Positions 26,501 through 39,400 of a stretch of DNA of 64,000 nt are shown here, piece after piece; within the stretch, counting starts at the first letter, position 1, and every line of letters begins with the position of its first letter. Made by a program: the position numbers and the translations under genes. Under the pieces are notes generated by a model that ran no database searches, was not told the origin of the DNA, and saw only the letters and a list, made by a program, of their open reading frames with translations. This DNA comes from Rhodococcus sp. B7740 (GTDB taxonomy: Bacteria > Actinomycetota > Actinomycetes > Mycobacteriales > Mycobacteriaceae), in assembly GCF_000954115.1 (NCBI RefSeq), contig NZ_CP010797.1, positions 1,984,001 through 2,048,000 on the forward strand, in the 5' to 3' direction.

Positions 26501-27354
26501 ATGGCCCGGTGGCTCACCGCCACGCCCTTAGGACGTCCCGTCGAACCGGAGGTGAAGATGACGTAGGCGAGGTCGTCCTCGGTCAGGGCTCCGCGCCGGT
26601 CGGCATCGGTGATCCGCCCTTCCGGCACCTCGGTCAGGTCGACGTCGTCGACGAGAACGGTGACGGTGCCCTCGGGCAACCGAGGCATGTCCGTCGTGGT
26701 CGTCAGAACCAGGACCGGGTTCGCGATGTCGAGAACGTACCCGAGTCGATCGACCGGATGGTCCGGGTCCAGCGGAACGTATGCCCCGCCTGCTGCGGAG
26801 ATCGCGTACATGCCCACCAGCAGATCGAACGATCGACGGATCGACAGTCCCACCGCTGAATCGGGGCCGACACCCTGTGCGATCAGTACCCTGGCGAGAC
26901 GCTCGACGGACGCGGCGAACTCGGCGTAGGTGCGAGTCTCGTCGCCGAAGACCAGCGCAGGTGCGTCCGGGGTGCGCTCGGCCTGATCGGCGAACAGCGC
27001 GTACAGCGTGGTGGCTTCGGGATCGGCAGAACTCGACGTCGAATCGTCGGCACCGAGAACGGACACAGCATCGGTGACGACGGTCGACACGACCGAGTCC
27101 AGACCACCTTCGGTGGCTTCGATCAGGCCCGCGAGGGTGTTGGACAGCACGACCGGGACCAGCGCGTCGGGGCCGAGGACGCCTCCCATGGCCGCGTCGA
27201 GGGTGGTGATCTCCTCGTCCAGGCGGGCGTAGGTCAGTTCCGTACCGAGGTGCGTGAGAGCCACGCGGTCGGGTTCGACCGCTGCAACGCTCCGAACCAA
27301 GCGCGGAAGGTCCTCGACCGTCAGAGCTGCATCGCTTCGACGTCCTACCGCCAT
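5581..27354 (-). CDS. NRPS2, giant six-module synthetase (7257 aa)
   Basis: Middle subunit. Domain order by approximate residue: A-like remnant 1-100, A7 115-630, T7 655, C8, A8 1155, T8 1714, C9, A9 2220, T9 2766, C10, A10 3278, T10 3835, C11, A11 4345, T11 4898 (GGDSI type), E 4935-5400, C12 5445-5870, A12 5885, T12 6441, C13 6490-6930, dead half A domain 6970-7257. Pocket residues: A7, A8 and A11 DVWHFSLVD (Ser); A9 DPLISGGII, A10 DLWHLILVS and A12 DVWDFVLVT unassigned. All C domains keep HHxxxDG. The E domain ([11 protein letters not shown]) epimerises Ser-11, and C12 ([23 protein letters not shown]) is the matching D-accepting type. ATG 27354 has AGGAGGAAA 6 nt upstream and lies 53 nt after the NRPS1 stop. 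It ends in a C domain plus a dead A fragment, so module 13 is shared with NRPS3. Confidence 0.97.
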   Translation of the reverse strand: MAVGRRSDAALTVEDLPRLVRSVAAVEPDRVALTHLGTELTYARLDEEITTLDAAMGGVLGPDALVPVVLSNTLAGLIEATEGGLDSVVSTVVTDAVSVLGADDSTSSSADPEATTLYALFADQAERTPDAPALVFGDETRTYAEFAASVERLARVLIAQGVGPDSAVGLSIRRSFDLLVGMYAISAAGGAYVPLDPDHPVDRLGYVLDIANPVLVLTTTTDMPRLPEGTVTVLVDDVDLTEVPEGRITDADRRGALTEDDLAYVIFTSGSTGRPKGVAVSHRAIVANISWRQREYAMITDDVVLQKTPFTFDVSVWEFFWPLQIGATLVIAEPEGHRDPAYLARVIGERSVSVTHFVPSMLSVYVAEPTAAQADSLRMVFASGEALPARTVNAFHSISNAELHNLYGPTEAAVDVTYYRTQQVEEASVPIGAAVDDTDLYVLDEGLRRSPRGVEGELYLAGVQLARGYLGRTDLTADRFVADPFGEPGDRMYRTGDLVRRRGDGLIEYIGRTDFQIKLRGLRIELGEIESALLAEPEVTQAAVLLHSSEQSEQQLVGYVVSTDPDLDHDGLADAVRRRMPEYMVPSVFVVLDEFPLNASGKLDRKALPAPDFASQVQEYRAPSTETETALVSIFETVLGIERIGVDDDFFALGGNSLNATRVIARVNAERGSAVDVRAFFDAPTVAELAAAVDASDSTGHRIPLTAQPDHDHVPLSLAQQRMWFLNRFEPESAVNNIPVALTLSGALDLTALRAALADVLDRHESLRTVFPDRDGVGYQHVLPSDSATVELEISAADEAELPATLLEFALRPFDLSVQLPFRTLLLALSDTEHVLAFVVHHIAADGFSMGPLTRDVVTAYVARSNGHDPQWTPLEVQYADFTLWQRKVLGNEDDPESVLSAQQEYWRGRLGGAPDQLELPTDRPRPAVATTRGGTYKFEIDADLVFSLEKLGRAHGATTFMVVHAALAILLAKLSASEDISIGTPVAGRGDAVLDNVIGMFVNTLVLRTAVESDATFEDFLREVRGVDLAAFSHADVPFEKLVDALAPARSQARHPLFQVMLTFQNLDQTSVEIPGLRVAALDYEADLAKFDLQVTLWNSIAAEGEPSGLTVALTYAADLFDESTMAEFGRRFEQILAAITDSPTATIGDIHLIDPAERTSVLALGAGVVSEIDSGTTLVDLFDCQVAETPDAQALVFEGERLTYAEFAGRANRLARLLVSVGVGPDSLVGLAIGRSLDLFVGMYAIVKAGAGYVPIDPSQPADRNEYIVATAAPVRVLSTTRDHVEFAGVETVDIDTVDVSGLSPLPLSDAERTAPLRASNLAYVIFTSGSTGRPKGVGVSHEAIVNRLLWMQHEYGLSAGDVVLQKTPSTFDVSVWEFFWALQNGASVAIAVPDGHRDALYLLDVIAREHVSVVHFVPSMMSVFVPEARRAPHAAESLRLVFASGEALPPTTAHALRAALPQLSLHNLYGPTEAAVDVTYHAVTDEDSEVMPIGAPVWNTSVYVLDSHLVPVPAGVTGELYLAGTQLARGYVRRPDLTADRFVADPFGPRGSRMYRTGDVVRWLPDGELEYIGRSDFQVKLRGLRIELGEIESALLELSGIEQAVVLVRRDQLVGYVVPADGPVDHSQVLGALRERLAEYMVPAALVELAEFPLGASGKLDRKALPDPHFQATEYRAPTNPMEEIVGEVFAAVLGIDRIGVDDDFFALGGNSLVATRVASRLGTELRTTVPVRVMFEASTVAALAAALESHVGTGTSAPLVPQERPEQIPLSLAQQRMWFLNRFEPESAVNNIPVAIRLSGALNVSALQSAVTDVLDRHEALRTVYPSVDGTGHQVVLSAASVAPDLTPIASSAEQVIGDLVAFASEGFDVTESAPLRAKLFQISDDEYVLVFVVHHISADGWSMGPLTRDVMTAYVARVAGDSPAWTPLAVQYADFAVWQRDVLGDDTEPGSLMATQADYWRTALADLPSELTLPYDRPRPAVQSYEGGRFQFDIDAEVHESLTELAKSTGTTLFMVVHGALALFLARMSTSDDVAVGTAVAGRGEAVLDDVIGMFVNTLVLRTKVDRSRGFTELLAQVRDVDLEAFAHADIPFERLVDLLEPERSTARHPLFQVAIAFENLPPSHFELPGLTVSAVDVEVDTAKFDLSLTLHEKPGGAGLAASFVYARDLFDERTIEVFSRRFRWLLDAVATTPDVPVGDLSILYDDEYDRLTHVHGDDVLAGGTLAEILTAGAALDPSAVAIRYEGRSISYAELDATSSQLARVLIERGAGPESVVALAFQRSYLMVLAVWAVAKSGAAHLPVDPTYPEDRIGHMIADSGAMLGLTTSAHSDALSAGHPSLPWSSLDDDEFVAEVRTRSAEPVTDADRLRPVTFQNPAYVIYTSGSTGKPKGVVVTHAGLGGVLDAATDLYHLKPASRFLHVCSPNFDPSVLEWMAAFSVGATLVIVPASILGGTELSELLKAEKVTHTIITPAVLGTMDPHGIDSLEVLSVGGDVTTPELLARWAPGRKYFNGYGPTETTIISSFAELTPGAPITIGRPIHGMSVLILDSRLEPVPTGVAGDLYLSGGALARGYLGRPGLSSERFVANPYGIDGARMYRTGDVVRWTDDLQLQFVGRTDFQVKVRGFRIELGEIDSALAADPSVDFAVTVGHLLPSGVTTLVSYVLPVRGSVIDVEELAAFVGKSLPGYMIPASIVVLDAIPLTPVGKLDRTALPAPVFEAGRFRAPTTAVEETVADVFAGVLGIDRVGLDDDFFALGGNSLIATQVVSRLGAALDTVVPARALFESPTVAALAAHVETAVGSGSRATLAPRPRPERPPLSSAQQRYWFLNRFDTTSSVDNIPFAVRLSGDLDVAALHSAVLDVLERHESLRTQYPDSPEGPYQQVLPAAEVSLDLTVRDLSAGEQDDVAAVVGEFFRRGFDVTAEVPVDARLFRVADAEYVLAFVVHHVSADGASMGPLAVDIMTAYTARSTGSAPDWEPLPVQYVDFALWQRDVLGSESDPDSLAARQVSFWKQALAELPDQLALPADRPRPPSQSFRGDTVRFTVDAGLHEALAELARAHRSTLFMVVHSAFAVFLAKLSGSEDIAIGSPIAGRGERALDPMIGMFVNTLVFRSTVEPSMTFEELLAQSRERDLSAFAHADVPFERLVEVLNPVRSTARNPLFQIGLSFQNLADSTFELPGLTVSAVDADTTTAKTDLQLSISDQYESDGSPAELTAEFSYATDLFDRSTIDGFVERFVEVLRAVANDPSVVVGDLDVLTATERNTIVHEWNDTAHPVDSDPTLAALFDRRVQADPDAIALIDARQSLTYREFDARINRLARVLIASGVGPQVTVALAIRRSVELLVAMYAVTKAGGAYVPIDPDQPAERNTYILEVAAPALVLSTAGVDIDTATVPVVSIDTDPRLHGSDAALSDAPVTDAERTAPLRAANTAYVIFTSGSTGRPKGVAVSHRAIVNQLLWQADHYGIDSTDRVLLKTAATFDLSVWEFWVATISGGAVVIAEAGAQGDAAYLVDLIAERSVTTLHTVPSVLDALVAASAGSLPKSLKRILAIGEALPVATADRALRASTARLDNLYGPTEAAVSVTAHRVARTSGTSVPIGGPEWNTRVYVLDSRLAPVPVGVAGELYLAGVQLAEGYVARPDLTAERFVADPFTPGGRLYRTGDLVTWRKDGQLEYVGRTDFQVKIRGFRIELGDIDAALGSLSEVGDVAVLALDDTGLGARLVAYVVPAPGATVDSDGLRSALSGRLPSYMVPSAFVILDALPRNANGKLDRKALPEPQFETVQFRAPTNPVEEAVATVFAEVLSVERVGLDDDFFALGGNSLIATQVVSRLGAALDTQVPVRSIFESPTVRSLARAVESKVGTGARRALTARPRPDVVPLSMAQQRMWFLSQFDPTSAVNNIPVAIRLSGNIDADALSSAVLDVIARHEILRTVYPEVDGRGSQVVLGTAEAGVTVAVDDVDAGSVEQVLRTFVSAGFDVTRAVPVRVRILRLSESEYVLAFVAHHIAADGFSMGPLTRDVMLAYTARVAGESPQWAPLAVQYADYTLWQRDVLGSADDPESPLAAQLAYWTAVLAGAPAQLDLATDRPRPAVASYRGAAYNFSIDAALQSNIARLARSANATDFMVVHTALAVLLSAMAGTDDVTIGTPVAGRGDADLDGLVGMFVNTLALRTGVNPAASLREQLALVRDADLGAFGHADVPFERLVDELAPDRSQARHPIFQVMLTFQNLERQTLTLPELVVEGIDLGSAFAKFDLQVTLWENVDESGAPAGIDVQFDYATDLFDESTMSSLARRLVRVLGTLVDDPDRVVGDVDILEDGERSRVLEEWNATGHEVDAAATLVSLFESRVAASPENIATSFGDERVSYREFSDRVNALARVLVSEGVGPETVVATAMRRSVDMLVGIYAVLTAGGAYVPVDPDLPAERIGYILDTAAPVVLLTTERDGTGLRSDVTRILVDAVDTTGVSAAPMTDAERIAPLRPADIAYVIFTSGSTGRPKGVAVSHESIVNRLLWMQAEYSLTESDKVLQKTPVTFDVSVWELFWPLQIGAELVIAEPDGHRDPIYLVNTVAQRGITVAHFVPSLLAVFATADGVSNCTGLRAVFASGEALPASVASALRVALPTTELHNLYGPTEAAVDVTYHRVVPADIASVPIGAPVWNTRVTVLDARLHPVPVGVPGELYLAGIQLARGYLGRADLTADRFVADPHGTAGSRMYRTGDLVRWTADGELEYLGRTDFQVKLRGLRIELGEIEAALTAHPSVDQAVVLVRRTPSAGEILVGYLVPAAGTTIDADAVTAAVAASVPEYMVPAGLVTLDALPLGPNGKLDRRALPEPEFGSDAEYRTASTDTERIIAEVFADVLGLDTVGVDDSFFALGGDSIVSIQLVSRAKARGIQFGPRDVFERKTVAGLAEIAVTVGEGSDAVVLEELDGGGIGWMPLPPFGAALMERSGGRSRFHQAVTLELPIGIDRAGILATLNAVIDRHDVVRSTLVHDDRGWGLDAAAPGSVDAGSLLTVADTDSAATAFDSAVGTLDPEAGRMLAFVWVDHGPTEAGTLSVIAHHLVIDGVSWRILIPDFVSAWAQLSAGANPALPEVGTSMRRWTHALVDAASSQARLAELPMWRRIADTEDPVLGERPFDPALDVVATLDRVDVELTPEVTRSLLTTVPEIFRGGVADGLLAGLALAVTKLRAEHGMSAPATLVQLEGHGREEAVVPGADLGRTVGWLTSLFPVRLDLTGIDVDAAFAGGRQLSEAVKAVKEQMLELPERGMGWGLLRYLNPETAAELSELGTGQISFNYLGRVNTGEVPDEMKALGWLPATDNELSAAGDADMAANKTVDINAIVLDTDDGGVLSASFAFPTGAVTEATVERLAQLWSDALTALAAHAEAPGSGGLTPSDVPLVRLSQPDISSFEARYPELTDIWSLSPLQQGLLFHALFADASIDVYTMQVVLDLAGDVDDDRLHRAAQTLLDRYDNLRTSFTATADGETVQIVQRNVRLPWNTIDLSHLDGPERDAAVADALAADQRRHFDVSTAPLLRFLLVRITPTTYKLAMTNHHVLLDGWSLPLVMKELLYLYAAQSSTESLPRVRTYRSYLAWLDQQDPAASLSAWTRALDGVEEPTFVAPPSVGREISSRSAEAESSTDVETTAALVALGGRLGVTVNTLVQAAYGLLVAHITGRTDVVFGATVSGRPAGLPGVESMIGLFINTIPVRVRFDPAETVESYLGRIQGEQADVLDHHHMGLVDIQRAIGVGNLFDTLTIFESYPVDEAQLTQQAAAIDGMTVEGVSSNDNTHYPLTLLVVAEDRISFTLKYISDLFDPAYIDSVLARLVGILETFVSDTTVAVGDIDLLGARERTRVIETWNDTAHEVDAGVMLTEQFRARVVANPDAPAVVFEDTTVTYADFSDRVNCLARHLVSLGVGPQSLVALGMRRGIDLMVGIYAVLEAGGAYVPIDPDHPSDRIEYILDTAEPVVVLSTSGDRAGLPERFPILELDTLDLTVHATGALTDADRLAPVRPGNTAYVIFTSGSTGRPKGVAVSHRAVVNEMAWMVQQYSLDANDVYMQKTATTFDVSLWGFFLPLWVGATVVLATPDGHRDPAYVADRIARHGVTITDFVPSMLTVFAAYATAEQCRSLRHVFVVGEALPPETVTDFRAISSAGIHNLYGPTEAAVTVTFWETGPGDVSTVPIGAPEWNTQAYVLDGRLHPVAAGTAGELYLAGTQLADGYLGRVDLTMDRFVANPFVTNGDRMYRTGDLVRWRPGQDAVGVLEYIGRTDFQVKFRGQRIELGEIETALLTHPDVNQATAVVATTGAGDQLVGYVVPGPDRTLDPAEVRTFVGGALPAYMVPSTVMVLSEFPLNTSGKLDRKALPEPVFEVKTFRAPATAVEETIAQIYAELLGVERVGSDDDFFDLGGNSLIATRVAARVAAALGKKVGVRDLFEASTVAALAARAESRIDDANDVPLRRRAPGGRVPLSLAQQRMWVLNRLDPDSGAYNMPLALRLRGELDVAALQAAVTSTVERHESLRTRYPEDTDGSPYQEIMDVEGVVPDLTPVDAPSDADTADRVRAMIHGGFDVTAAPPIRGALFRTGPDEHVFVIVMHHISGDGASMTPLARDVMTAYLAAASGNAYTPEPLTVQYADFAVWQRQVLGSDSDPSSILSEQLAFWADELAGITPVVSLPWDRPRPATATLRGAELSTQLDESTHSGLVAIARENNATLFMVLHAVLGVLLSRMSGSRDFAVGTPIAGRGHEQLDGLVGMFVNTLALRTNVDPDATFAELLNTLRENDLRAFANSDVPFERVVDAIAPDRHAGYTPLFQTVLSVEPHGDARFELPNLVVEPVSGFEPTAKFDLQVTVETQHAEGESGTGTLIVEWVYAADIFDESTVASLADRFTRIAETVAATPSAIVGDIDVLDAAERAVLSDARETTDTGSAPVRSDLTLPQVLTTAVDTDPDAPALSTGGAETTYRELDEQSSRLARLLIDHGVGPGVVVAVAIVDGVQAVATRWAVAKAGAALVPVDPADSDGTTASVEPTGATVAVVDEDDVPAWAGSMTVVPLGRTDIVDAIAAHSPRPVTYTDRTAVLGPDSPALVGNDGTVVDHGTLAALAARAVTEWSVEYDSRLAVPARFDTAAAVLAGVVAVTAGAALILDQAESAEDAAEIVSAEWTTHAFLTAAAIAALEESASDDREDLVAVVSVDGDRHESMQDGTPVHRLPEPIGTGRPIG
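5584..6440 (-). other. Degenerate half adenylation domain at the NRPS2 C terminus
   Basis: About 287 residues follow C13. They start like a normal A domain ([36 protein letters not shown]) and track A13 of NRPS3 closely; compare [16 protein letters not shown] and [15 protein letters not shown]. The ATP-loop SGSTG-PKG is gone ([11 protein letters not shown] in its place), and the protein stops just after the segment matching [15 protein letters not shown] of A13 (here [14 protein letters not shown]). There is no C-terminal A subdomain and no carrier protein. It cannot activate an amino acid; docking to NRPS3 or relic status are both possible. Confidence 0.85.
11154..12520 (-). other. Epimerization domain of module 11
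   Basis: The only E domain in the 14 modules. Its motif [13 protein letters not shown] and the late motif FNYLGR are present. It follows a carrier domain with GGDSI rather than GGNSL, the usual form before E domains, and precedes a D-accepting condensation domain starting near 11035. It should convert L-Ser to D-Ser on carrier 11. Confidence 0.9.
22829..23820 (-). repeat. Copy 1 of near-identical A-domain tract (module 8)
   Basis: Collinear with 39451-40442 at a constant offset of 16622. Within it, 23066-23820 (755 bp) shows only five differences by eye, 22829-22952 is also nearly identical, and a divergent block of about 110 bp lies between. The tract covers the N-terminal A domain through the A4 core of the Ser-activating A8. 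On the coding strand it uses TAT, GGT, CGT and CCT more than the flanks, which prefer C-ending codons. Confidence 0.9.
27020..27354 (-). other. A-domain-like remnant at the NRPS2 N terminus
   Basis: The first 100 or so residues precede a complete A7 domain. They look like the first 75-90 residues of another A domain ([39 protein letters not shown]) and then stop. They align almost without gaps to the C-terminal tail of NRPS1 (TVDDLPELV, VAPDAVAIEH, KPQALVTVTL). Low-complexity linker [15 protein letters not shown] follows before A7. Docking function is inferred from position. Confidence 0.8.
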
Positions 27355-27360
27355 CTAACT

Positions 27361-27369
27361 TTTCCTCCT
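27361..27369 (-). promoter_or_regulatory. Ribosome binding site of NRPS2
   Basis: AGGAGGAAA on the minus strand, 6 nt before ATG 27354. It is the strongest such site in the cluster, inside the 53-nt gap after NRPS1. It fixes the NRPS2 start upstream of the A-like remnant, so the remnant is translated. Confidence 0.9.
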
Positions 27370-27407
27370 GATCGATCCACGTGCACAACCGGCGAACTCG
27401 GCATTCG

Positions 27408-30400
27408 TCACGACGACGCGATCACCGACTCCGCCCGTTCGATCAACGATGCCAGAGCGGCGGTCAGCCCCTCCGCACCGAGGGCGGGCAAGATACCCGG
27501 AATCAGTGCCGACAGCGTGACCGTCACCAGAGCCTGCGGCTTCATCGCAGAGCCCATCGTTGCCGACATCTGCGCCAGTTTGGCGTGCAGAGCAGCGAAA
27601 TCGACCGTTGTCGATTCGTGTTCGATGGCCACCGCATCGGGTGCGACGGTCGCTGCCCGGGCAACCAGTTCGGGCAGATCGTCCACCGTCTTGGGTTTGG
27701 TTCGCGGTGCGAACTCCGCCTTCTCCTCGTCGGAGAGGATGTCGATCGACCGCAGCACCACGTCCGGATCCGACACGACGGCGTTCAGAATCCGCAGCAA
27801 CCGATCGGCGAAGGTCGCAATCGACGACTCGTCGAGGATCGCCGTTGCGTAGGTGAACGTCGCCTCGATGTCGCGCAGTGCCCCGGTGTCGTCGAATCGT
27901 TCGACGGCGGTCAGCTGCAGATCGAACTTGGCCTGGTCCTCGCCTGCGGGCAAGGCTTGCACCTGCAGACCCGGCAGCTCGAACGTTCCGGTCACGTGGT
28001 TCTGGAACGTCAACATCGCCTGGAACAGCGGAGTGTAGGCACTCGATCGCGCCCGGCCGAGTGCGTCGACGAGTCGCTCGAAGGGGACATCAGCGTGACC
28101 GAACGCCGCCAGATCCTTGTCCTTGGCCTGCTGCAACAGCTCGACGAACGTACCGCTCTGGTTCAGTCGAGTGCGCAACACGAGCGTGTTGACGAACATG
28201 CCGACGAGCTCGTCGAGTTGCTGTTCGCCGCGACCTGCAGTGGGTGTGCCGATGCTGATGTCGGAGGAGTTGCTCAGCCTCGAGAGCAGCACGGCGAAGG
28301 CGCTGTGCACCACCATGAACGTCGTCGCGGAGTGTTCGCCAGCGATCTTCTCGATCGCCGATGCGATGTCGGTGCCGAACGAGAAATCGTACGAGGCACC
28401 CTGCATCGTCGGGCGAGGCGGCCGCGGTCGATCCAGCGGGAGCGCCAACTGTTCCGGTGCTCCCGCCAACTCGGTCGTCCAGTACGCGAGCTGCTTCGCG
28501 AGCGGACTGTCGGGATCGCTCTCGCTGCCGAGCACCTCACGCTGCCACAGCGCGAAGTCGGCGTACTGGACCGGTAGCGGCGTCCATGCCGGCATCTCCC
28601 CCGCAACCCGAGCGGTGTAGGCCACCATGACATCCCGGATCAGCGGACCCATCGAGAAGCCGTCGGCGGCGATGTGGTGAGCCACCACGGCCAGTACGTG
28701 TTCGTTCTCGCCGACCTGCAGCAGAGCAGCCCGCACCGGAACCGACTTCGTGACGTCGAACCCGGCACCGAGGGTTTCGGTCAGGCGGGAGATCACCGCA
28801 TCCGGTTCCACCTGCTCGGGCGTCAGCTCGATTCCTACCTCGGCGACGGAACCGATCTGCTGGACCGGCCCGTCCACCGAGTCGGGGTACGCCGTGCGCA
28901 GAATCTCGTGGCGTCCGAGAACGTCGTCGAATGCCCCGCGCAGGGAGTCGATGTCGAGCTCGCCGGTCAACCGGACCGCGACCGGGATGTTGTAGGCCGA
29001 GGAACCGGGGTCGATCCGGTTGATCGTCCACATTCTTTCCTGAGCGATCGAGAGCGGAAGCAGATCGGGTCGCTCTCGGACGGTCAGTTCTCGGCGCGCA
29101 CCGCCACCGACGAGCGGGGCGATGTGGGCGGCCAGGCCCGCGACGGTGGACGCCGCGAACACTGCTCGCACCGGAATCTGAGCGTCGAGCGCCTGACCCA
29201 ACCTCGAGACCAATTGTGTTGCGACCAAGGAGTTTCCACCGAGGGCGAAAAAGTCGTCGTCGAGTCCGGCGCGGTCGAGGCCGAGCAGTTCCGCCACGGT
29301 GGACGCGACGATCTCCTCGATCGGAGTGACCGGGGCACGGAACTCGGCAACCTCGAACTGCGGTGCCGGAAGGGCCCGTCGATCCAGTTTGCCGTTGGCG
29401 TTGAGCGGCAGGGCATCGAGGACGACGAACGCTGCCGGAACCATGTACGACGGCACGGCGCGAGCGAGTTCGGCTTCGACACTCGCCACGTCGAGTACCG
29501 CCCCGGACTGCCCGACGACGTAGGCGACCAGCTGGTCCCCCATCGATTCGCCGCTGTGCACCACGACGGCGGTGTCGGCCACCGTTGCCTGAGCGCGCAG
29601 GGCTGCCTCGATCTCACCGAGTTCGATGCGGAATCCGCGGATCTTGACCTGGAAGTCGGCGCGCTCGATGTACTCGAGGCGGGCCGCTGCCGGTTCGCCG
29701 TCGACGAGCGGAACCCGCCACCGCACGAGATCGCCCGTGCGATACATCCGCGTTCCGTTCGTGTCGAACGGATTGGCCACGAACCGTTCCGCGGTGAGGT
29801 CTGCTCGCCCGAAATATCCCCGCGCGAGTTGCGTGCCCGCGAGGTAGAGCTCCCCGGTGACCCCGGCCGGAACCGGATGCAGGCGAGAGTCCAGCACGAA
29901 CACGGCGGAGTTGGCCTCGGGCACGCCGATCGGCACGGCGACGGTGTCGGCATCGGTGACCGGGTGCGAGGTCACCGACACCGCTGCCTCGGTCGGGCCG
30001 TAGAGATTGTGCAGCTCGGCAGAACCGTTGTGCCGCCGGAAATCCTGCGCAACCGCCGCGGGTAGTGCTTCACCGATGGCCAGGACGCGTCGCAGATCGG
30101 GTGACAGTTCGCCCGCGGCGACGGTGCCGAGCATCGACAACATCGACGGGACCAGATGCAACGTCGTCACCGAGTGTCGACGGACCAGCGTGAGCAGGTA
30201 ATCGGGATCGCGATGCCCCTCCGGATTCGCGACGACGAGTCGTCCACCCGAGGTCAACTGCGACCAGAACTCCCACACCGACAGGTCGAACGTCGCTGCG
30301 GTCTTGAGCAGCGCCGCATCGGTCTCGTCAAGGCCGTACTCCGCTCGCAACCAGTTCAACTGGTTGACGACGGCGCCGTTCGAGACCGCAACGCCCTTGG

Positions 30401-33400
30401 GGCGTCCGGTGGAGCCGGACGTGAAGATGACGTAAGCGGTGTTGTCGGCGGAAAGCACACCCGAGCGCTCCGAGGCATCCACCGGCGCGGGCGAGAAGCT
30501 CGCGAGATCGAGCTGTGTCAGATCGACGACCGTGGCTGCAGAGGAGATCTCCGGACCGACGGCACCGGATGTCAGCACGCACAGCGGAGCTGCGGTCTCC
30601 AACACGAGCGCGTTGCGCTCGGCCGGCTGATCCGGATCGATCGGGACGTAGGCACCACCGGCCACGGAGATGGCGTACATGCCCACGAGCAGATCCACCG
30701 ATCGCCGAATGGCGAGCCCCACCGGCACTTCGGGTCCGACGCCCAGGCCGATCAGGTGGCGGGCCAGACGCGAGACCCGTTCGGAGAACTCACCGTACGT
30801 CAGCGTCCCGTCGTCGTGGACGAGTGCAACGGCGTCACCGTTGCGCGCTGCCGAGTCCACGAACAGATCGGCGAGCGTGGTGCCGTCTGCGGAATCGAAG
30901 TCGCGGTCGGTGTCGTTCCACTCGTCGACGATGGCGGGCAGCTCACCGTCGAGGAACAGATCGAGATCGCCGACCGGGGTCGAAGGGGACGCCGCGACGG
31001 CGTCGAGAACGCCCTCGAACCGGGCGACCAGCGAGCGAGCGGTGCGCTCGTCGAACAGATCGGTCGCGTACGTCAACAAGGCATCGAAGCCGCCCGACAC
31101 CTCGTCCTCGCGCGGGGCGTCCGAGACGATCAGGTGCAGGTCGAACTGCGACGTCCCGGTCTCGGTGTCCAGTGCCGAGATGTCCAGTCCGTCGAGCTCG
31201 AATTCTCGGCGAGCGAAGTTCTGGAACGAGAAGCCGACCTGGAACAGCGGGTGACGCGCCGTCGACCGGGTGGGGTTGACCACCTCGACGAGCCGCTCGA
31301 ACGGTATGTCGGAGTTGGCGAACGCCTGCAGGTCGGTCTCTCGAGCCGCGTCGAGAAGGTCCTCGAAACTCGCTCCCCCCGCGACGTCGAGCCGCAGCAC
31401 CAACGTGTTGACGAACATGCCGACGAGGTTTTCGATGGCCGCTTCACCGCGACCCGCGATGGGGGTTCCGACGACGATGTCCGGCGATCCCGATATACGC
31501 GAGAGCAGGACGGCGAACGCCGCGTGCACCGCCATGAACACCGTCGCGTTGTGCGCACGTGCCAGTTCGGTGAGTCGAGCGTGCGCGGCTGCGTCGATCC
31601 GGAAATCGATACGGCCGCCCCGGAAGGTCTGCTCGGCGGGACGCGGACGATCCAGCGGAAGTTCGATCTGCTCGGGCAGCTCGGCCAGCGCAGCTTCCCA
31701 GTACCGAATCTGCTGCGCAGCAATCGATTCCGAGTCCTCCTCGGATCCGAGGACCTGGCGCTGCCACAGTGCGTAATCGGCGTACTGCACCGGCAGCGGC
31801 GCCCACGCGGGATCGGAGCCGCGGGTGCGAGCGGCATATGCGGTCATGACGTCGGTGGACAACGGCATCACCGACAGACCGTCGGCGCTGATGTGGTGGA
31901 TGACCATTCCGAGTACGAACTCGGTGTCCGAGACGCGGAAGAGCGCGGTCTTCAGCGGAACCCGGGTCGTGACGTCGAAGGTCGCCGACAGAAGTTCCAG
32001 AACCCGAGCGGTCACCGACGCCGCGTCGGTGTCGATCACCTCGAGTGTGGTCGGCACCTCCGACATCGGCACGATCACCTGGTGTGGGCCTTCGGGTGAA
32101 TCCGGGTACACCGATCGCAGAGTTTCGTGACGCTGGATCACGTCGGAGACGGCACGCTGCAACGCGTCGACGTCGAGGCGTCCGCTGAGCCGAAGCGCGA
32201 ACGGGATGTTGTACGCCGTGGACTCGGAGTCGAAGCGGTTGAGGAACCACATCCGCTGCTGTGCGAGCGAGAGCGGCACTCGGCTCGGTCGCGTCGATGC
32301 CACCAGCGCCGGACGCGCAGCTGCGCCCGAACCCTGCTCGACCCGCGCTGCCAGAGCAGCGACCGTCGGGGCCTCGAACAGCGCGCGGACGGGAACGGTC
32401 GTCTGCGCTGCAGCACCCAGCCTGGACACCACCTGCGTCGCGACCAGCGAGTTGCCGCCGAGCTCGAAGAAGTCGTCGTCGAGACCGACCCGTTCGATGC
32501 CGAGAACGTCGGCGAAGACATCGGCGACCATGCCCTCCACCGGAGTGGTCGGTGGCCGGAACTCACGTGTGCGCGCCGCCGGCTCGGGCAGGGCTCGTCG
32601 GTCCAGTTTTCCGTTGGCGGTCAAGGGAATCGCGTCGAGAACCACGAACGCCGAGGGCACCATGTACTCGGGAAGATTCTCCCCGACCGCTGCCCTGACG
32701 ACGTCGATGTCGATCGTCGACTCGGCCGCGGGCACGACGTACGCAACCAGGCGTGCGGCACCGGGAGTGTCCTCGCGCACGATCACCGCTGCCTGCCCGA
32801 CGGCGGGAGCGGATGCGACGGCGGATTCGACCTCGCCCAGCTCGATGCGGAAACCACGGATCTTGACCTGGTCGTCGGCGCGACCGACGAACTCGAGTTC
32901 GCCGTCGGTGGACCACCGTGCCACGTCGCCGGTGCGGTAGAGCACCGATCCGTCGCCTGCGAAAGGATCGGCGACGAACCTCGTCGCGCTCAACCCGGCG
33001 CGACCGAGATACCCGCGCGCGACCTGACCACCGGAGACGTACATCTCCCCCGGTACACCTGCGGGTACCAGCGACAGCCGTGAATCCAGGACGTACACCG
33101 ACAGTCCGGAGATGGCGCGTCCCACAAGGGATCCCGATGCCTGTGCCGCGGACCGCGCGTCCACGACACGGTGCGAGACGTGCACCGTGGTTTCGGTGAT
33201 GCCGTACATGTTGACCAGTTGCGGGGAATCGTCGCCGTGACGCTCGAACCAACCGGTGAGTCGTCGCAGTTCCAACGCCTCACCACCGAACACGATGTAC
33301 CGCAACGAATAGTCGTCTGCCGAGCCTGCGGTGCGATCGACCTGATCGAGCTGGTAGAAGGCGGACGGAGTCTGGTTGAGAACGGTGACACGCTCACGAA

Positions 33401-36400
33401 CGAGCAACTCCCGCAATGCTTCCGGCGACCGGGAGGTGAAGTAGTCGACCACGACGACGCTACCGCCGGTGGTCAGCGGGCCCCACAGTTCCCACACCGA
33501 GAAGTCGAACGCGAACGAGTGGAACAGCGTCCACACGTCGTGTCGACCGAAATCGAAGTGCCGAGCCGTGTTCGCCAACAACCGTACGACGTTGCGATGC
33601 GGGATCAGAACGCCCTTCGGCTTGCCCGTCGAGCCCGAGGTGTAGATGACGTACGCCGTCGATGCCGCGGACGCCGGAACCGGATCGGCCGACGCCCCGT
33701 CGCCGTCGGCCGGGGCCGTGTCGATATCGATCCTGGGAAGCGTTGCGGGAAGCGCGACGTCCACACCGGTCCATGTCAGCACGGCAACCGGACGAGAATC
33801 GGTGAGCACGAATTCGATCCGGTCGGCCGGGTAGGACGGATCGATCGGGACGTAGGCACCACCGGCTTTGAGCACCGCGAGCAGTGCCACGACGAGATCG
33901 GCGGTGCGCGGCAGCACGACGGCCACCAACGACTCCGGCCCTACTCCCTGAGCGGCGAGGATTCTCGCCAACGCAGTCGAGGACTCGTCGATCTCTCGGT
34001 AACTTCTGTGAGCACCCTCGAACACCACTGCCGGAGCGTCGGGGTCCTCGGCCACCCGAGCGGCGAACAGATCGACGATCGTGTCGAGCGAATCGGCGAC
34101 GGCAGGCGCGTCCTGGGCGAGCGCGAGCACCCGGCCGCGTTCGGCTTCGTCCATCACCGGGAGGTCGCCGATTCGCTGACCCGGATCGCCGGCGACGGAC
34201 TCGAGGACGCGGATCAGGCGTTCACCGAGTGCACGTGCCGTGCTGTCGTCGTACAGGTCGCGGGCGAAGGTGACGTCGATGGTCATGCCGCCGTCGACGT
34301 GGTTCTCGGTGAAGGTGAACTGAACGTCGAACTTGGCCGTCTCGACGTCGAGGTCGACTGCGCGCACGCTCAGGCCGGGGAGTTCGAGCTCGGTCTGCTC
34401 CATGTTCTGCACGGTGAGCATCACCTGGACGAGCGGGTGACGAGCAGCCGACCGCGGTGGGTCGAGTACCTCGACGAGCCGCTCGAACGGCACCTCGGCG
34501 TGGGCGAACGCCGACAGGTCCGTCTCGCGTGCCCGAGCCAGAAGCTCGGTGAACGCGTCGCCGTGATCGATGTCGGTCCGCAGCACCAGTGTGTTGACGA
34601 ACATTCCGATGACGTCGTCGAGGGCTGCCTCACCGCGCCCTGCGACCGGGGTTCCGATCGCGATGTCGGTCTCACCGGACAGTCGGGCCAGCAGCACGGC
34701 GAGCGAGGAGTGCAACACCATGAACAGCGAGCTCTGGTTGGCGCGGGCCACGTCGCCGAGGCGGCCGTGCGTCTCGGCGTCGAGGGCGAGCGTGATGTTG
34801 CCGCCGCGGTACGACGACCGGTCCGGGCGGACACGATCGCCGGGGAAGGTGACCTCGTCCGGCAGCGCGGACAGCGCACGAGTCCAGTGCCGAATCTGGT
34901 TCGAGACCGGTGACGTCGGATCGTCCTCGGAACCGAGGACGGCCTGCTGCCAGAGGGTGTAGTCGACGTAGCGGACGGCGAGTGGAGTCCAACCGGGCTC
35001 GGTGCCCGCGCTACGGGCTGCGTACGCAACCATCAGATCCCGAGTCATGGGACCGATCGAGAAGCCGTCCGCTGCGATGTGGTGGGTGACGAACGCGAGA
35101 ACGTGGCGGTCAGAGTCGAGCTCGAACAACGCCGCACGCAACGGCGGCGCAGCGGTGACGTCGAACCCGCCCATGGCCAGCGCCGCCAGGGCCGACGGCA
35201 GTTCGGCGGTGGTGGTCGCAGTCGGCACCAGATCCGGCGTCACCTGTTCCGCAGGAACGATCACCTGAGAGGCGACGCCGTCGACCTCCGGGTAGACCGT
35301 TCGCAGGGACTCGTGTCGCTCGACCACGTCGGCCACTGCCGCGTGCAGAGCGGCAATGTCGAGATCGCCGCTGAGCTCGATGGCGACAGGGAGGTTCTCC
35401 GTCGCGGATTCGGGGTCGAACCGATTGAGGAACCACATCCGGCGCTGCGCGAGCGAGAGCGGTACCAGGTCCGGTAGATCGGTGCGCACCAGAGGAATCC
35501 GACGGCCCGAACCCGAGAGCTCGTCGAGCTTGGCCGCCAGTGCGGACACGGTCGAGGCCTCGAAGATCGTCCGGACGGTCACGGTGGTGTCGAGTGCCGC
35601 GCCGATTCTCGACGCGACTCTCGTGGCGACGAGGGAGTTGCCGCCGAGAGCGAAGAACTCGTCGTCGGCACCGACGACATCGATACCGAGAACATCGCGG
35701 AACACCTCTGCCACAACGATTTCCGATGTGGTGGACGGCGCGCGGAATGGGCGCTGCTCGATGTTCGGCTCCGGCAGAGCGCGACGATCGAGCTTGCCGT
35801 TGGGCGTGAGCGGCAGTGCGTCGAGCACGACGGTCGCGGCCGGAACCATGTAGCTCGCGAGCGAGCGCGACGCGAAGTCGGCCAGCTCGGCGACGTCGAC
35901 GGTCCCGCCGACCGCGGGTACCACGTAGGCGACCAGCTGGTCGCCCGCGGCAGCGGTCTGCCGAACCAGAACGACGGCGGATTCCACGGACGGGTGTCTG
36001 CGCAACACGGTCTCGATCTCGCCGAGTTCGATGCGCAGTCCACGCAGCTTGACCTGGAAGTCGGTGCGGCCCAGGTACTCCAGCCGTCCCGAACCCGAGG
36101 ACACTGCACGCCAGCGCACCAGGTCACCGGTGCGGTACATGCGAGTACCCGGTTCTCCGAACGGGTCGGGAAGGAACCGATCGGCCGTCAGGTCCGTCCG
36201 TCCGAGATAGCCGCGCGCCAGCTGAACCCCGGCGAGGTACAGCTCGCCCGCCACCCCGGGAGCGACCGGAGACAGTCGAGCGTCGAGAACATACGTTCTG
36301 GTGTTCCACACCGGCACACCGATCGGAACGAGGTCGACGTCCGCCTCCGTCACCGCGTGATAGGTGACGTCGACCGCAGCCTCGGTCGGACCGTAGAGGT

Positions 36401-39400
36401 TGTGCAGCGCCACGCCCGGCAGGACGCGTCGGAGCCGGTCGCCGACCTCGGCGGGCAGCGCCTCGCCGGACGCGAACAGAGTCCGCAGAGAGGTGGCCGC
36501 AGGCGACGGTGCCGCAGCCACGACGGAGACGAAGACCTCGAGCAGCGACGGTACGAAGTGTGCCGTGGTGACCGACTGCGCCTCGATCGTCTCGAGGAGG
36601 TACTGCGGGTCGCGATGGCCCTCGGGCTTCGCGATGACCAGTGTGGCACCGATCTGCAACGGCCAGAACAGTTCCCATACCGACACGTCGAACGTGACAG
36701 GGGTCTTCTGCAGCACGACGTCGTCGGCGGCGAGCTCGTACTCCGACTGCATCCACAGCAGGCGGTTGACGATCGCCTCGTGCGTGACGGCCACACCCTT
36801 GGGCTGGCCGGTCGAACCCGATGTGAAGATGACGTAGGCGGTGTTCGACGGTGCCAGCGCACTGATTCGGTCCGCGTCGGTGATCGGCGTATCGGAGAAG
36901 CCGGACAGATCGAGGGTGTCGATATCGATGACCTCGACGCCGTCGGCCGCCACCTCGTCGCGCGACGTGGTCAGCACGCAGACCGGTGCCGCGGTTCCGA
37001 GAATGTGCGCGATCCGCTCGGCCGGCTGGTCCGGATCGATCGGAACGTACGCACCACCGGCGGCGATGATCGCATGAATTCCGACGAGCAGTTCCACCGA
37101 GCGACGGGCAGCGATGCCCACCGCGCTCTCGGGTCCGACACCGTGGGCGATCAGGTACCGAGCCAGGCGGGCGACCCGCTCCTGGAATTCGCCGTGAGTG
37201 AGAGTGTCGTCTCCGAAAACCAGTGCAGGGGAGGCCGAATCGACCTGCCCGGCGAGCGAGGCCAATGTCTGGGCCCGGTCGAGCTCGTGCTCGGTGTCGT
37301 TCCAGTCGACCAGCACCCGCCTGCGTTCGACGGGCTCGAGCAATTCGATGTCGCCGACCACGGTCGAGAGGTTGCCCGCGACGGCTTCGAGAACTGTGAT
37401 CAGGCGATCGCCGAGTGCGACGACCGTGGCCTCGTCGAAGAGATCGGTGGCGTAGGTGACGTCGACGGTCATGCCCTGCGGAGCGCCGCTGGGTCCGATC
37501 GACTCGACGAACGTGAACTGCAGATCGAACAGCGCGACCAGGGTCTCGAAGTCGACACCCGAGACCGACAGTCCGGGCAGTTCGAGATCCTTCTGTCCCA
37601 GGTTCTGGAACGCGAGCACCACCTGCACGAGGGGATGACGAGCCGTGGATCGGGCGGGGTTCAGGATTTCGACGAGACGCTCGAACGGTACGTCCACGTG
37701 GGCCAGGGCCGACAGGTCGGTTTCGCGGGTGTCGGCGAGCACCTGGTCGAATCGACGCGAGGTGTCGATCTCGGTGCGCAACACCAGGGTGTTGACGAAC
37801 ATGCCGATCAAGTCGTCCAGGGCGGCCTCGCCACGACCGGCGACCGGGGTGCCGATCGCGATGTCGGCTTCGCCGGACAACCGCGACAGCAGTACGGCCA
37901 ACGATGTGTGCACCACCATGAACAGCGATGCGTTCTCTGCTCTGGCGGCATCGATCAGTGCGCGGTGCAGATCCTCGTCGATGGAGAACCGCACGAGCGC
38001 ACCACTGTTGGATGCCACCACGGGCCTCGGGCGATCGGACGGCACGTCGAGCTGGTCCGGCAGGCCGGCGAGAGCGGTTGTCCAGTAGTCGATCTGCTGC
38101 GACACGACCGACTGAGGATCGTCCTCGGAACCGAGTACTTCGCGCTGCCAGAGGCTGTAATCGGCATAGTCGACCGGCAGCGGAGACCAGAAGGGCTCCT
38201 GGTTCAGCGAGCGAGCCGCGTACGCGTTCATCACGTCTCGGGTGAGCGGGCCCAGCGAGAATCCGTCGGCCGCGATGTGGTGGACGACGAAAACCAACAG
38301 GTGCTCGGTTGGGCTGACCTCGAAGAGTCTGGTCCGGAAGGGCAGGTCCTTCGACAGGTCGAATCCGGTGGTCGCCAGATCTCGCAACGCGCCCGCGACA
38401 TCGTGGGCGGCGATCTCGATGGGCGTCAGATCCGGTGTGGCAGATGCTGCGTCGACGATGACCTGATGAGCGGTTCCGTCGGTCTCCGGGAACACCGTGC
38501 GCAGGGACTGCTGCCGGGCCACGACGTCCGCGACCGCGATCTGCATGGCGCGACGGTCCAGCAGACCGGACAGTCGCACGGCGATCGGAATGTTGTTGGC
38601 CGCGGATTCGACGTCGAACTTGTTGAGGAACCACATACGCTGCTGCGCCAGAGACAACGGAATATGTTGCGGCCGTTGTTGAGGCACCAGCGGTGGACGG
38701 CTTCCGGTGGCGACCAGTGTGCCCAACCGCGCGGCCAGATCGGCCACCGTCGAGGTGTCGAAGAGCTCTCGCACCGCGATTCGGGTGTCCATGGCGACAC
38801 CCAGTCGCGACACCAGTTGCGTTGCGATGAGGGAGTTTCCACCGAGATCGAAGAAGTCGTCGTCCAGACCGACACGCTCGAGTCCGAGGACCTGGGCGAA
38901 GACCTCGGCAACGGTCCGTTCGATGTCGTTGGTCGGTTCCCGGTACTCGGTCACCTCGAAAGCGGGATCGGGCAGGGCCTTGCGGTCGAGCTTTCCACTC
39001 GCTCCGAGCGGGAATTCCTCGAGCACGATCAGCGTCGACGGCACCATGTACTCCGCCAGTCGAGACCGCAGCGCGCCGAGGACTGCCCCGGTCTCCACCG
39101 AGGCACCGGACGGCACGACGTACCCCACTAGTTGCTCGTGGCGGACCACCACGACCGCCTGGGAGATCGAGCGTTGCGCCAACAGTGCCGATTCGATCTC
39201 GCCGAGTTCGATGCGCAGGCCACGCAGCTTCACCTGGAAGTCCGACCGACCGACGTATTCCAGTTCGCCGTTGCGGTTCCACCGCACGACATCGCCGGTG
39301 CGATAGAGGCGTCGGCCGCCCGTTGCGAACGGATGGGCCACGAAGCGGTCCGCGGTCAGGTCCGACCGTCCCACATAGCCACGTGCCAGCTGAGTACCCG

